A DNA stretch of 42,550 nt. Source: CAYSEQ01 sp964430475 (GTDB lineage: Bacteria; Patescibacteriota; Microgenomatia; UBA8517). The stretch is from the NCBI GenBank assembly GCA_964430475.1, contig CAYSEQ010000007.1, forward strand, positions 1 to 42,550, given 5' to 3'. Made by a program: the position numbers and the translations under genes. Shown here one piece after another: positions 9,137-17,215 of the stretch (position 1 is its first letter; each line of letters starts with the position of its first letter). Under the pieces are notes generated by a model. That model made no database searches. It saw only the letters and a program-made list of their open reading frames with translations, and was not told the DNA's origin.

Positions 9137-10117
9137 ATGTACGAGGAAATGCATCCTATTCCACAACAAATTTCAGCCTACCAATTTAGGCTGGTTGGCG
9201 ACATGACCCTTAAGCAATTTTTCCAGGTAGCAGGCGGGGCTTTAGTTGCACTTCTTGTCTACTCAAGCTCTCTTCCTTCTTTTATTAAATGGCCCTTAGT
9301 TATCTTCTTCTTTCTTTTTGGGATTGCACTTGCTTTTTTCCCTCTTGAGGATAGACCCCTTTCAAAATGGATATTTTTGTTTTTTAAGGCAATCTATTCC
9401 CCCACAATCTACTATTGGCAAAGGTCCGAAGGTAAATTAAATGTCTTTCAACCAGAAGCGCACGAGGTACAACTTCCAACACTACTCTCCACTCCCACTC
9501 CTGTACAAAAAATACCAGAAATAGAAAGATTAGAAAAAAAGGAAAACGAGTTTCTATCTAAAATTTCAAGCCTTTTTAAACAGATCACGAAAATTAGATC
9601 TAGACCTATTTTAAGCGAAAAAGAAGAATCTAGTCTACAAGAAAACCTCCTAAGAAAAGGTACTACTCCGGTTATCCCTGAACAAAAGTTCATAAGAGTT
9701 GAAAAAAAGGGAGAAGAGGAAAAAGAAACATTTAGGGAAACTCCAAGCGTTCCAAGTATTGATCTTAAGCCTATGATTGGTAAAAAACCCTCACTAGAAA
9801 GCACCGCCAAATTCTCGTTAGAAGCATCTCCTCCAACTCCCCCAACAAAACCCAATGTCGTTGTTGGACAAGTAATTGACACTGATGGCAAAATCGTTGA
9901 AGGAGCAATTATTGAAATAAGAGATTCCGAAGGACGACCGGTCCGAGCATTAAAATCAAATAAACTCGGACATTTTATGATCGTTACCCCGCTCATCAAC
10001 GGAAGGTATGAGATAATAACCGAAAAAGAAGGCTTAACTTTTGAACCTTTAGTTTTTGAGGCAAAGGGCCAGATAATTCCACCGATTGCAATTTTGGCAA
10101 AGAAAAAGCCTGCCTAG
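9137..10117 (+). CDS. PrgI family (VirB3-like) T4SS membrane protein with C-terminal carboxypeptidase regulatory-like domain
   Basis: A 326-aa protein. Residues 1-100 match the PrgI family: MHPIPQQI near the start, then QFRLVGDMTLKQF, two membrane helices (about 26-43 and 50-70) and FPLEDRPL. PrgI is the VirB3-like inner-membrane partner of VirB4 in Gram-positive-type systems. Residues about 105-235 are a charged, Pro-rich linker. Residues about 238-326 look like a carboxypeptidase regulatory-like beta-sandwich (GQVIDTDGKIVEGAIIEI...LINGRYEIITEKEGL). The order PrgI, TraC-like, VirB4 is the usual operon. The appended domain is not part of canonical PrgI and should be cytoplasmic if VirB3-like topology holds, which is odd for a fold often found outside the cell. 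The start is set by the conserved N-terminus. Confidence 0.88.
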   Translation: MYEEMHPIPQQISAYQFRLVGDMTLKQFFQVAGGALVALLVYSSSLPSFIKWPLVIFFFLFGIALAFFPLEDRPLSKWIFLFFKAIYSPTIYYWQRSEGKLNVFQPEAHEVQLPTLLSTPTPVQKIPEIERLEKKENEFLSKISSLFKQITKIRSRPILSEKEESSLQENLLRKGTTPVIPEQKFIRVEKKGEEEKETFRETPSVPSIDLKPMIGKKPSLESTAKFSLEASPPTPPTKPNVVVGQVIDTDGKIVEGAIIEIRDSEGRPVRALKSNKLGHFMIVTPLINGRYEIITEKEGLTFEPLVFEAKGQIIPPIAILAKKKPA

Positions 10118-10204
10118 CTAAAATGAATAAACCTTGATTTTATTCTAGGAGTTAATTTATTTTGGATTTAAAATTCAAAAAGTTAAAATTAATTAATAAA
10201 CTTT

Positions 10205-10876
10205 ATGCCTATACCATTCCTTTCAACACCCGACAAGCCTCTTACTGCATCAACACAGGATCTTATTCCAATTGCAGACATCACAGACGGAATAGTTTTT
10301 TACAAAAACGGTGGAGCAGCGTTGGTTATGGAATCTTCTTCTTTAAACTTTGGACTTCTATCCGAAGAAGAACAAGAGGCTATCATCGCCTCATATGCAG
10401 GACTTCTTAATTCTTTTAATTTCCCTGTCCAAATAGTCGTAAGGAGCCAAAAAAAGGATATTTCAAGCTATTTAAACTTTCTATCCCAAAAGGAGAAGGA
10501 AATCAAAAATCCTCTGTTAAAAAACCTTTTTGAAAACTATAAAAATTTTATTCAAGAATCAGTTAAAAAAAGAAATGTTTTAAGTAAAAAATTCTACATC
10601 ATTGTCCCCTTTACCCCTTATGAGTTAGGGATTGCAAAATCTCTTCTTTCAAGTCTTGGCCAATCCTCAAAAAAAACCACACTAATTCCTTATCCCAAAT
10701 CTTATGTTGTTAGAAAAGCAAAAATTGCGCTTCTACCCAAAAGAGATCACTTAATAAGACAGGCAAGAAGGCTTAATATTAAACTTAGACAACTTACAGA
10801 TGAGGAGTTGATAGGGCTTTTCTATAATATTTTTAATCCCGAACCCCCTGTAAAAGAAGAAGGGGATTATTTCTAA
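10205..10876 (+). CDS. TraC-like protein (separate N-terminal part of VirB4)
   Basis: A 223-aa cytoplasmic protein, usually encoded between prgI and virB4 in Patescibacteria. It resembles the N-terminal, non-ATPase region of VirB4/TraC proteins: IPIADITDGIVFYKNGGAALVMES followed by FQ-like helical segments and YIIVPFTPYE. No Walker motifs are present. It ends only 5 nt before the VirB4 ATPase, consistent with cotranslation of two halves of one machine. The ATG is chosen because the following residues start a typical domain; no SD precedes it. An overlapping 82-aa frame from 10162 is not supported. Confidence 0.8.
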   Translation: MPIPFLSTPDKPLTASTQDLIPIADITDGIVFYKNGGAALVMESSSLNFGLLSEEEQEAIIASYAGLLNSFNFPVQIVVRSQKKDISSYLNFLSQKEKEIKNPLLKNLFENYKNFIQESVKKRNVLSKKFYIIVPFTPYELGIAKSLLSSLGQSSKKTTLIPYPKSYVVRKAKIALLPKRDHLIRQARRLNIKLRQLTDEELIGLFYNIFNPEPPVKEEGDYF

Positions 10877-10881
10877 AAACC

Positions 10882-12780
10882 ATGGCAATTTTGAATCCTT
10901 TAAAAGTTTTTAAAAAGAAAGAGACTAGAGAAAGAAGTGGAAATGGAAAGCCCACTCTACAAACCCTTGAAAAAGAAGCACAACCCCAAAAACCTCCGAT
11001 AACTGATCCTGTTGGGGCGGTCTTAGAAGAAAATTTAGAAATCACTGATGTTATCTCTCCTGAAAAAATAGAGGTAGAGTTCGACTATCTTAAAATAAAC
11101 AATGTCTACTTAAGAACCCTTTTCGTCTCCGGTTATCCAAGATTTGTTTCTCCCGGCTGGCTTGAGCAAATAATAAACTTTAACGCCTCTTTAGATATCT
11201 CCTTCTTTATCTACCCAATTGAGGGTAAAACCGTTCTTGATGAGCTCCTAAGAAAAACCGCAGAAATGGAAGCAGAGATTGCAACTGACCTTGAAAGAGG
11301 AAAAATTATAGATCCTGCAACGCAAGCAAAATTGGACGACGCAAGGGCACTCCAAGAGGAACTCGTTAAAGGAATAGAACATTTCTTTGAATTTGGTTTT
11401 TACATTACAATAAGGGCTTTTGATTTAGAACAATTAAATCATATTACAAAACAGGTTGAGGCAACTTTAGGATCGATCCTTATCACTGCAAAACACGCTA
11501 CATTAGACATGACCAACGGCTTTCTTTCAACAGCCCCACTTGGATTGGATAGGCTTTCAATAACAAGAAATATGGACACTACTTCCCTAGCCACAACATT
11601 CCCCTTAACTAGCACAGAACTTTCGGGAGATACTGGTGTCCTCTATGGCTTAAACTCCCAAAACGGCTCTTTTATCATTTTTGATCGATTTTCTTTGGAA
11701 AATGCCAACATGACAATCTTTGCAACCTCAGGAGCTGGTAAAAGTTATTTTGTAAAACTGGAATCTCTACGATCACTTATGTTAGGTACTGAAATAATAG
11801 TTATTGATCCTGAAGGTGAATACAAAGCCCTTTGTGACGCAGTTGGCGGACAAAACATCTCCTTCTCTTTTGCCTCACCTTCAAAGATAAACCCCTTTGA
11901 TTTATCTCAAGTCAGAGAAAAGGGGGAAAATCAACTTAACCTAAAACTTTTGTCTCTTCATTCTCTTTTTAAAGTCATCATGGGCCAAATCACTCCAATC
12001 CAGGAGGCAATACTGGACAATGCTCTTGTCGAGACATACCAATCAAAAGGGATTAATCAGGATCCAGAAACCCAAGATAGAGAGCCACCCTTAATGGAAG
12101 ATCTTTACAAAACTTTAATAGGAAAAGAAATTCCTGAGGCTTTGGATTTAGCCGCCAGAATTGAAAAATTTGTAAAAGGAAGTTTCGTTGGAATATTTGA
12201 CCAGCAAACAAACATAGAGGTAGATAATCCCTTTACTGTTTTTTCAATTCGTGAACTTCAGGATGCCCTAAGACCAATTGCCATGTTTATAATACTTGAT
12301 TTTATCTGGACAAGAGTCAAAAGCGACCTTAAACCCCGAATCTTAGTTGTGGACGAAGCGTGGCACATGATGCGCTTTAAAGATTCCGCAGAGTTTTTAT
12401 GGTCAATTGTCAAAAGGGCAAGAAAATACTATTTGGGGATAACTACAATTACCCAAGATGTTGAGGATTTCTTAAGTCAAGATATAGGAAGGTCAATTGT
12501 CACCAATAGCGCCTTGCGGGTGCTTTTTAAGCAATCTCCCGCAGCCATAGATAGGGTTGGAGATGTCTTTTATCTATCTCAGGGAGAAAAATTTCTTCTT
12601 TTAGGTTCAAACATCGGTGAAGGGATATTTTTCGCAGGCAACAATCATGTTCCAATAACAGTTGTTGCATCGCCCGAAGAACACAAACTGGTGACAACCA
12701 AGCCTCAAGAACTTTTAGAACAAAAGGCGGAATCTGGATCAACCAACAAAATTGGAAATTCAAACCAACCTAGATCCTAA
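10882..12780 (+). CDS. virB4: VirB4 family T4SS ATPase
   Basis: A 632-aa ATPase that powers assembly of, and transport through, the T4SS at the inner membrane. Walker A is TSGAGKS (residues 282-288, Lys287) and Walker B is ILVVDEAWHMM with D491/E492. Further VirB4 motifs include IVIDPEGEYKAL after Walker A and ITTITQDVEDFL after Walker B, followed by SALRVLFKQSP. The N-terminal 230 residues contain a VirB4-type domain (SLDISFFIYPI). It lies between the TraC-like protein and the M23 membrane protein on the same strand. VirD4/TraG coupling proteins share the P-loop, but the upstream PrgI and TraC-like genes and the QD-containing motif favour VirB4. No coupling protein is seen nearby. Confidence 0.93.
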   Translation: MAILNPLKVFKKKETRERSGNGKPTLQTLEKEAQPQKPPITDPVGAVLEENLEITDVISPEKIEVEFDYLKINNVYLRTLFVSGYPRFVSPGWLEQIINFNASLDISFFIYPIEGKTVLDELLRKTAEMEAEIATDLERGKIIDPATQAKLDDARALQEELVKGIEHFFEFGFYITIRAFDLEQLNHITKQVEATLGSILITAKHATLDMTNGFLSTAPLGLDRLSITRNMDTTSLATTFPLTSTELSGDTGVLYGLNSQNGSFIIFDRFSLENANMTIFATSGAGKSYFVKLESLRSLMLGTEIIVIDPEGEYKALCDAVGGQNISFSFASPSKINPFDLSQVREKGENQLNLKLLSLHSLFKVIMGQITPIQEAILDNALVETYQSKGINQDPETQDREPPLMEDLYKTLIGKEIPEALDLAARIEKFVKGSFVGIFDQQTNIEVDNPFTVFSIRELQDALRPIAMFIILDFIWTRVKSDLKPRILVVDEAWHMMRFKDSAEFLWSIVKRARKYYLGITTITQDVEDFLSQDIGRSIVTNSALRVLFKQSPAAIDRVGDVFYLSQGEKFLLLGSNIGEGIFFAGNNHVPITVVASPEEHKLVTTKPQELLEQKAESGSTNKIGNSNQPRS

Positions 12781-12801
12781 AATTAATAATTTTTAAAAAC
12801 T

Positions 12802-14901
12802 ATGCCAGAAGTTAAAACAGATACTGAATCTACAGGAGGGAGATCAGAAAAGAAAAGTTTTGTCATTAGCCTTAACCCCGCTGTTCCTACTTCGCCTGAA
12901 ACCTTAGTAGCTCAAAAAAAGGTAGATAGTTTTAAGAGTCTTATACAACAAGGGGGGTCCTTCGATTTAGACCCTAAAACAATTCAAGAACTTCAGTCCC
13001 AAGGTATTCTTCCTCTCGACTACCAAGGAGGGGAGCTTCAAAGCGCATTAACACTCTATTCAATGGGTGCTACTAGCAGCGGTTTAGTTGATGCTATTAA
13101 AAAAGCAGATTTTTTAAATGAACAAGAAAAACACTCCCTTGTTAATACTTCCTATCTAATAGAAGTCCTTGAAAATGCTCAGGTTCCAGAAATACCAACA
13201 ACTAGTGAGGTCTTTTTAGCAAATCAAGAGCCTAAAATACTAATTGAGCAAACACCCTCACCGCCCCCACCTCAACCAAATCAAGTCTCTTTTGAATCTC
13301 AGTTCGGCATCATAAAACAAGTTTTTCAAGAAGCAACAGGAAAGGCGGTTGATTATGCAAAACAAAAAGCCAAAGATGTTGCAATAAAGGCCATCAAAGA
13401 GGGTGGTAAAAAGCTTCTTAAGGAAGGATCAAAAATTGCCGCGAAAGAAGGAGTAAAATTGGCAGTTGCAAGTGCTGCTACAGCAGCAGTCGCAGGAGCA
13501 GCTGCGGCTGCTGAAGCAGCGGCCGGACCACCAGGTTGGTTACTGTTAGCAATTGAGGCGATCGTGTTTATTATAGGAAAATTACTAAAACGCATCATTA
13601 AATTTTTAAAAGAAAATCTCAATAAAATTTTAGAGAGAATTACAGGCGAGAAAGATACTAAAAAACAACTTTTGTGGCTTTCTTTTGTATTCAGCGTAAT
13701 TTTTCTAGCAAGAGGGATGCTTCCGCACTTTCTTGTTTTTGGAGCTATAAGCTCAATCTTAGCCTTTCTTACAGGATCCTCTCCTTTTTTGATGTTATTG
13801 TCCCCGCTCACAATTACACTTAAACTCTTTATAACAGTATTTTCTCTAGTAATATCTGTCCTGATTATTCCTCTAGTAACTGCTATTATTGTTACACCGA
13901 TAGTTGTCGCCTTAATCCTTTTTATAATAAACTCCGGCGCACTCATTGTTCCGCCTCACAAAGCATTTGTTGCGGGTGTTGTCCAATCACCCTACATAGA
14001 GGTTGTTAAAACCATATCCATAGAAGAACAAGGTAAGTGCGTTGGAACGCCTAATACACCAAATCAAAAAACATGTAGTAATAACGATTTACCCCTTACT
14101 GTAAAGTACTCAATAACTGTCAAGGCACTAAAAGGGACTCTTACCAAAATAAGGTTTGAAAATACTTGTACTGTAGTTAAAGATGGTACAATTCCTCCCT
14201 GCACCCACCCCACACCCACGCCACCCCAGCTCATTTCTCCCACGGAGGATTTCACTTATGAGTATGAGTTAGATTATGATGAAAACTTTGAGGATTCTCT
14301 TGTAATAGATAATTTCAAAGTTACTGCTGATGTTGAATCTGAGCAGATTTCCGCAACAACTTCTGTGGGTTCCGCAAGTATACAAATTGGAACTCCACCC
14401 ACAAGCTGTCCCTCGGGCTGGCCAGTTGAAAGTGGATACATCACTCAAGGAGCCTACACCTCAAATAGCCATGCTGGTCAAGAATCAATAGACATTGGAA
14501 TAGGCGTAGGCAATCAAGTAACTGCAAGGCACACAGGAATCGCAACTGTGCGTAAAAGTGACTGTCTTGGAAATTATGTGGAAATAACTTCTGTTTGCGG
14601 CAACAGACAGTTTGTGAGCCAGTATGCACATCTCGATTCTGTCTTTATTAACACTGGGGAAAGGGTTACAATAGGACAAGAAATCGGCCTAAGCGGTAAT
14701 ACGGGAAATTGCACCAGCGGAGCTCACTTACACTATGGATTTAAGTATGTACCAAGTGGGGTCCCAAAATATCCAGATAATCCGCCCTATATGTGGTGCA
14801 GCTTTATTCCTGCGAATATTCCGCGGGGTTGTATAAGAGACGAGTGTGACTGTAATGATATAACAAGTCCTGAATGCGGAGAGGGTTGGTGCGGACCATG
14901 A
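12802..14901 (+). CDS. Polytopic membrane protein with C-terminal M23 (LytM-like) peptidase domain, T4SS-associated
   Basis: A 699-aa protein. Residues 1-170 are soluble and presumably cytoplasmic, about 175-250 are Lys/Ala-rich helix with a poly-Ala run, and several membrane helices span about 245-270 and 290-387. The exported part has a Ser/Thr/Pro-rich beta region with paired Cys, then an M23 metallopeptidase domain (about 535-690). Probable zinc ligands are H557 (in SHAGQ), D564 (SIDIG) and H644 of HLH (642-644). The first motif has extra residues between His and Asp compared with the usual HxGxD. M23 enzymes cleave peptide cross-links in peptidoglycan. Directly after virB4, this resembles the membrane-plus-hydrolase proteins of Gram-positive conjugation systems. 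Its stop overlaps the next gene's ATG (ATGA). Confidence 0.88.
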   Translation: MPEVKTDTESTGGRSEKKSFVISLNPAVPTSPETLVAQKKVDSFKSLIQQGGSFDLDPKTIQELQSQGILPLDYQGGELQSALTLYSMGATSSGLVDAIKKADFLNEQEKHSLVNTSYLIEVLENAQVPEIPTTSEVFLANQEPKILIEQTPSPPPPQPNQVSFESQFGIIKQVFQEATGKAVDYAKQKAKDVAIKAIKEGGKKLLKEGSKIAAKEGVKLAVASAATAAVAGAAAAAEAAAGPPGWLLLAIEAIVFIIGKLLKRIIKFLKENLNKILERITGEKDTKKQLLWLSFVFSVIFLARGMLPHFLVFGAISSILAFLTGSSPFLMLLSPLTITLKLFITVFSLVISVLIIPLVTAIIVTPIVVALILFIINSGALIVPPHKAFVAGVVQSPYIEVVKTISIEEQGKCVGTPNTPNQKTCSNNDLPLTVKYSITVKALKGTLTKIRFENTCTVVKDGTIPPCTHPTPTPPQLISPTEDFTYEYELDYDENFEDSLVIDNFKVTADVESEQISATTSVGSASIQIGTPPTSCPSGWPVESGYITQGAYTSNSHAGQESIDIGIGVGNQVTARHTGIATVRKSDCLGNYVEITSVCGNRQFVSQYAHLDSVFINTGERVTIGQEIGLSGNTGNCTSGAHLHYGFKYVPSGVPKYPDNPPYMWCSFIPANIPRGCIRDECDCNDITSPECGEGWCGP

Positions 14902-15914
14902 GAAACAAAAAAATTCTAATTGCTATCACTTTAATCTTTCTAGTTTTTATAGGTATAATTCTTTTGACACGAACACAACGAGTTCAAAAGGAGGTACCCT
15001 CTGCCTTAAAACCCCAAGAGGTACCAGAACTTTCGATACCAGGCTCACTAAAAGGAGGCTTAACAATTAATTTTGAGGTTACTTCCCGGGATTTCAACTT
15101 TCCTCGAAGTCTGCCTTTACTACAAATACAGCGTCATATAGTTACCAAAAACGAAGCAAAAGAGATTGCCCAAAGGCTAGGATTTACTGGAGAACCTTTG
15201 GAGGCAAGAGATGTTACAGAAGGAACAAAATACTTTTGGACCGACCAAGAAAAATCTCTTGTCATAACCTCAAATTCGGGAACAGTAAAGCATGTTCTTA
15301 ACCGAGCAGAACCACCTAGAGTAGCCAATAAACAACTATCTCAAGAAGAGCTTGTTAGGATTGCAAAAAATGAGGTCGAAAAGCTGGGATTGGAAAAAGA
15401 AAGAATAGAGCCTTTTGCTATCGTCCCGCTTAAAAAAAATCCTACCACAGGAGGCTTCTCTCCAGCTCCAGAAAAGGAAGCACAACTTTTTCAGGTTAAC
15501 TTAAGATACTCAATTTCTGACTATCAAATCTTAACTATTATTCCAGATTTTCCGTTGGTCTTTGTCCAGATTTTACCTGATGGTACCGTCTATAATTCCC
15601 AAATTACAAAGTTTGAATCTATAACTAAATCTCAGAAGGAATATGATCTCAAAAATTTCGATGAAATTAAGAACAGCATTAATGAGGCAATCTTGGTAAA
15701 TATTCTAAACGGATATATTAATATTCCGGACTTGAATAAAAATGACATTAAAAAGATAAGTATTGATAAAATAAGCCTTTACTATCTCTTAGATAATATT
15801 TCTTCGAAAATGATTCAGCCGGTTTATCTTCTTGAAGGTCCTACTGAGATTCCAGGCTATTCTGGATTAAGGGCACAACTTTATTTCTCTGCACTTTCTA
15901 AAAATAATAATTAA
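14898..15914 (+). CDS. Hypothetical membrane-anchored extracytoplasmic protein
   Basis: A 338-aa protein from the ATG at 14898, which overlaps the M23 gene's TGA as ATGA, a classic translational-coupling arrangement. A start at 14874 is possible but would add an arginine-rich overlap. One N-terminal membrane helix (about residues 6-23) is followed by a soluble domain with KNEAKEIAQRLGF and two alpha/beta repeats (TKNEAKEIA and SQEELVRIAKNEVEKLG), somewhat like two-component regulatory YcdB/YycI-type beta-rich modules. I cannot name it. Cotranslation with the M23 and VirB4 genes suggests an envelope component of the secretion system. It converges on dnaN, with the two stops overlapping by 4 bp. 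Confidence 0.75.
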   Translation: MRNKKILIAITLIFLVFIGIILLTRTQRVQKEVPSALKPQEVPELSIPGSLKGGLTINFEVTSRDFNFPRSLPLLQIQRHIVTKNEAKEIAQRLGFTGEPLEARDVTEGTKYFWTDQEKSLVITSNSGTVKHVLNRAEPPRVANKQLSQEELVRIAKNEVEKLGLEKERIEPFAIVPLKKNPTTGGFSPAPEKEAQLFQVNLRYSISDYQILTIIPDFPLVFVQILPDGTVYNSQITKFESITKSQKEYDLKNFDEIKNSINEAILVNILNGYINIPDLNKNDIKKISIDKISLYYLLDNISSKMIQPVYLLEGPTEIPGYSGLRAQLYFSALSKNNN

Positions 15915-17026
15915 CTCCCCAACCTTATAGGCATTATGATATGAAGAAAGTCTTCATCTTTGGTATCCAAAAAAAGAACTGGTGCATGTGGATCTAGGAT
16001 TTCAATTCTGACACTGTCTCCCTTAACTATATTAAGAAAATCTTCTAAAAATCTGTAATTAAACGCAACTAAAAATTCGGGAGGGGGTTTTTCTCCACTA
16101 CTTTTTATCGCAACCTTACTTTTCTGCATCCCCATTTGACTACTTTCAGCAAATACCTCTATTTCGTCTTCTCTGAGGTAGAACTTAACAACATTTGCAG
16201 AATCTTTGGCAAAAACCGAAGCAAGTTTAACCGCTCTTAACATTTCATCTTTATCAACTTCTATCCTAAACTTCGTATCTCTTGGAATAATTTTCTCGAA
16301 TTCAGGAAAATTACCCTCTATTATCCTACTTGAAAGAACAGTGTTTGAAAGACCAAACATTACTTGTTTTTCTTTCTTATTAAACGAAAGATTTATGTTT
16401 TCTGTTTTATCTGTAAGCCTGAGAAGTTCTACCATAGCACTTTTGGGTACTATTAAACGCTCAGTCTCAGACTCTATCTTCCCCTTTATAGATTTCTGCG
16501 AAAGTCTAAACCCATCAGTTGACACAAAAGTAACCTTTCCTTCTTTCAAAATAATTAAAACTCCAGTAAGTTGAGGTCTTGTCTCATCAAGAGATACCGC
16601 AAAAAGCGTGGAATTTAAAGCATCTAGAACATCTTCGCTTTTAAGGCTTAGACTTTTTAGACCCAACTCAGAGGGTACTGCGGGGAATTCTGAAGAATTT
16701 AAACCCACCAACCTAGCCTCAAAATTCTCCAAACTAATTTTCAAAACTTCTTTTTCTGTTTCCAAATCTATTGGACCAGTACCAATGTTAGAAATAATCT
16801 CTGAAATGGCTTTTGCAGGAACAGTAATATCTCCTTCTTCGATGACCTTAGCACCCACGGTTAGGGAAATAGAGAGTTCAAGATTGGTTGTGCATAAAAG
16901 AAGCTTATTTTTTTGGGTTTTTAAGAAAACATTTTGCAAAATGGGAAGTTGGACTTTACTTAAGGTAAGTCGGGAACAAGAAATTAAGGCACCCTTAAAA
17001 TCCTCTTGAAGTACTTGAACTTTCAT
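15911..17026 (-). CDS. dnaN: DNA polymerase III beta subunit (sliding clamp)
   Basis: A 371-aa protein, the usual length for the clamp. It forms the dimeric ring that tethers DNA polymerase III to DNA. It has the three-domain clamp pattern: MKVQVLQEDFKGAL start, ILQNVFLKT and LELSI in domain 1, VSTDGFRLS in domain 2, and the ending FLHIIMPIRL. Transcription is leftward from dnaA with the origin in between, a standard dnaA-dnaN arrangement. An AAGGAAG stretch about 15 nt before the ATG could serve as a weak SD. Its end overlaps the convergent T4SS accessory gene by 4 bp. Confidence 0.97.
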   Translation of the reverse strand: MKVQVLQEDFKGALISCSRLTLSKVQLPILQNVFLKTQKNKLLLCTTNLELSISLTVGAKVIEEGDITVPAKAISEIISNIGTGPIDLETEKEVLKISLENFEARLVGLNSSEFPAVPSELGLKSLSLKSEDVLDALNSTLFAVSLDETRPQLTGVLIILKEGKVTFVSTDGFRLSQKSIKGKIESETERLIVPKSAMVELLRLTDKTENINLSFNKKEKQVMFGLSNTVLSSRIIEGNFPEFEKIIPRDTKFRIEVDKDEMLRAVKLASVFAKDSANVVKFYLREDEIEVFAESSQMGMQKSKVAIKSSGEKPPPEFLVAFNYRFLEDFLNIVKGDSVRIEILDPHAPVLFLDTKDEDFLHIIMPIRLGS

Positions 17027-17039
17027 TTTTGTAAGTTCT

Positions 17040-17215
17040 TCCTTTCTATCATAAATTAATTAGTAGGTTTAGTAGTAGTGCCTGTTTATAAGTTGATAAT
17101 TAAACTACTACAAGCTTTAATAGACGATGTTAACAACAAGCAAGTCTCAATGTGACTAAATTTGTGGATAAAATTTAGCTCTTTGTGGATAAGTTTATTA
17201 TTTTTCATTTTATAT
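17040..17215. other. oriC: Putative replication origin (oriC) between dnaA and dnaN
   Basis: The dnaA-dnaN gap has two perfect DnaA boxes, both TGTGGATAA on the plus strand, at 17163-17171 and 17184-17192. Their starts are 21 bp apart, about two helical turns. To the left are two weaker 7/9 boxes in the same orientation: AGTTGATAA at 17091-17099 and TGTTTATAA at 17083-17091. A short GC step and a TAG repeat tract follow at 17061-17078, and then A/T-rich DNA. The layout resembles the box/GC-cluster/DnaA-trio order of bacterial unwinding elements. The origin function is inferred from position and motifs. Confidence 0.8.
17061..17099 (-). promoter_or_regulatory. Candidate DnaA-trio unwinding element with tandem weak DnaA boxes
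   Basis: Read on the minus strand, tandem boxes TTATCAACT and TTATAAACA (7/9 each, overlapping by one base) are followed by GGC and then CTACTACTA, a spacer and CTACTA before A/T-rich sequence. This is the order described for basal unwinding systems, with 3'-GAT repeats on the opposite strand. Confidence 0.55.

Noticed and set aside
9448..9999. A 183-aa leftward open frame opposite the PrgI fusion gene
   Set aside because: It overlaps completely a gene with a recognisable family and operon context. Low-complexity Ser/Phe content indicates a shadow frame.
13353..13946. A 197-aa leftward open frame opposite the M23 membrane protein gene
   Set aside because: It is antisense to a well-supported coding region; its Ala-rich and hydrophobic content mirrors the poly-Ala and membrane segments of the real gene.
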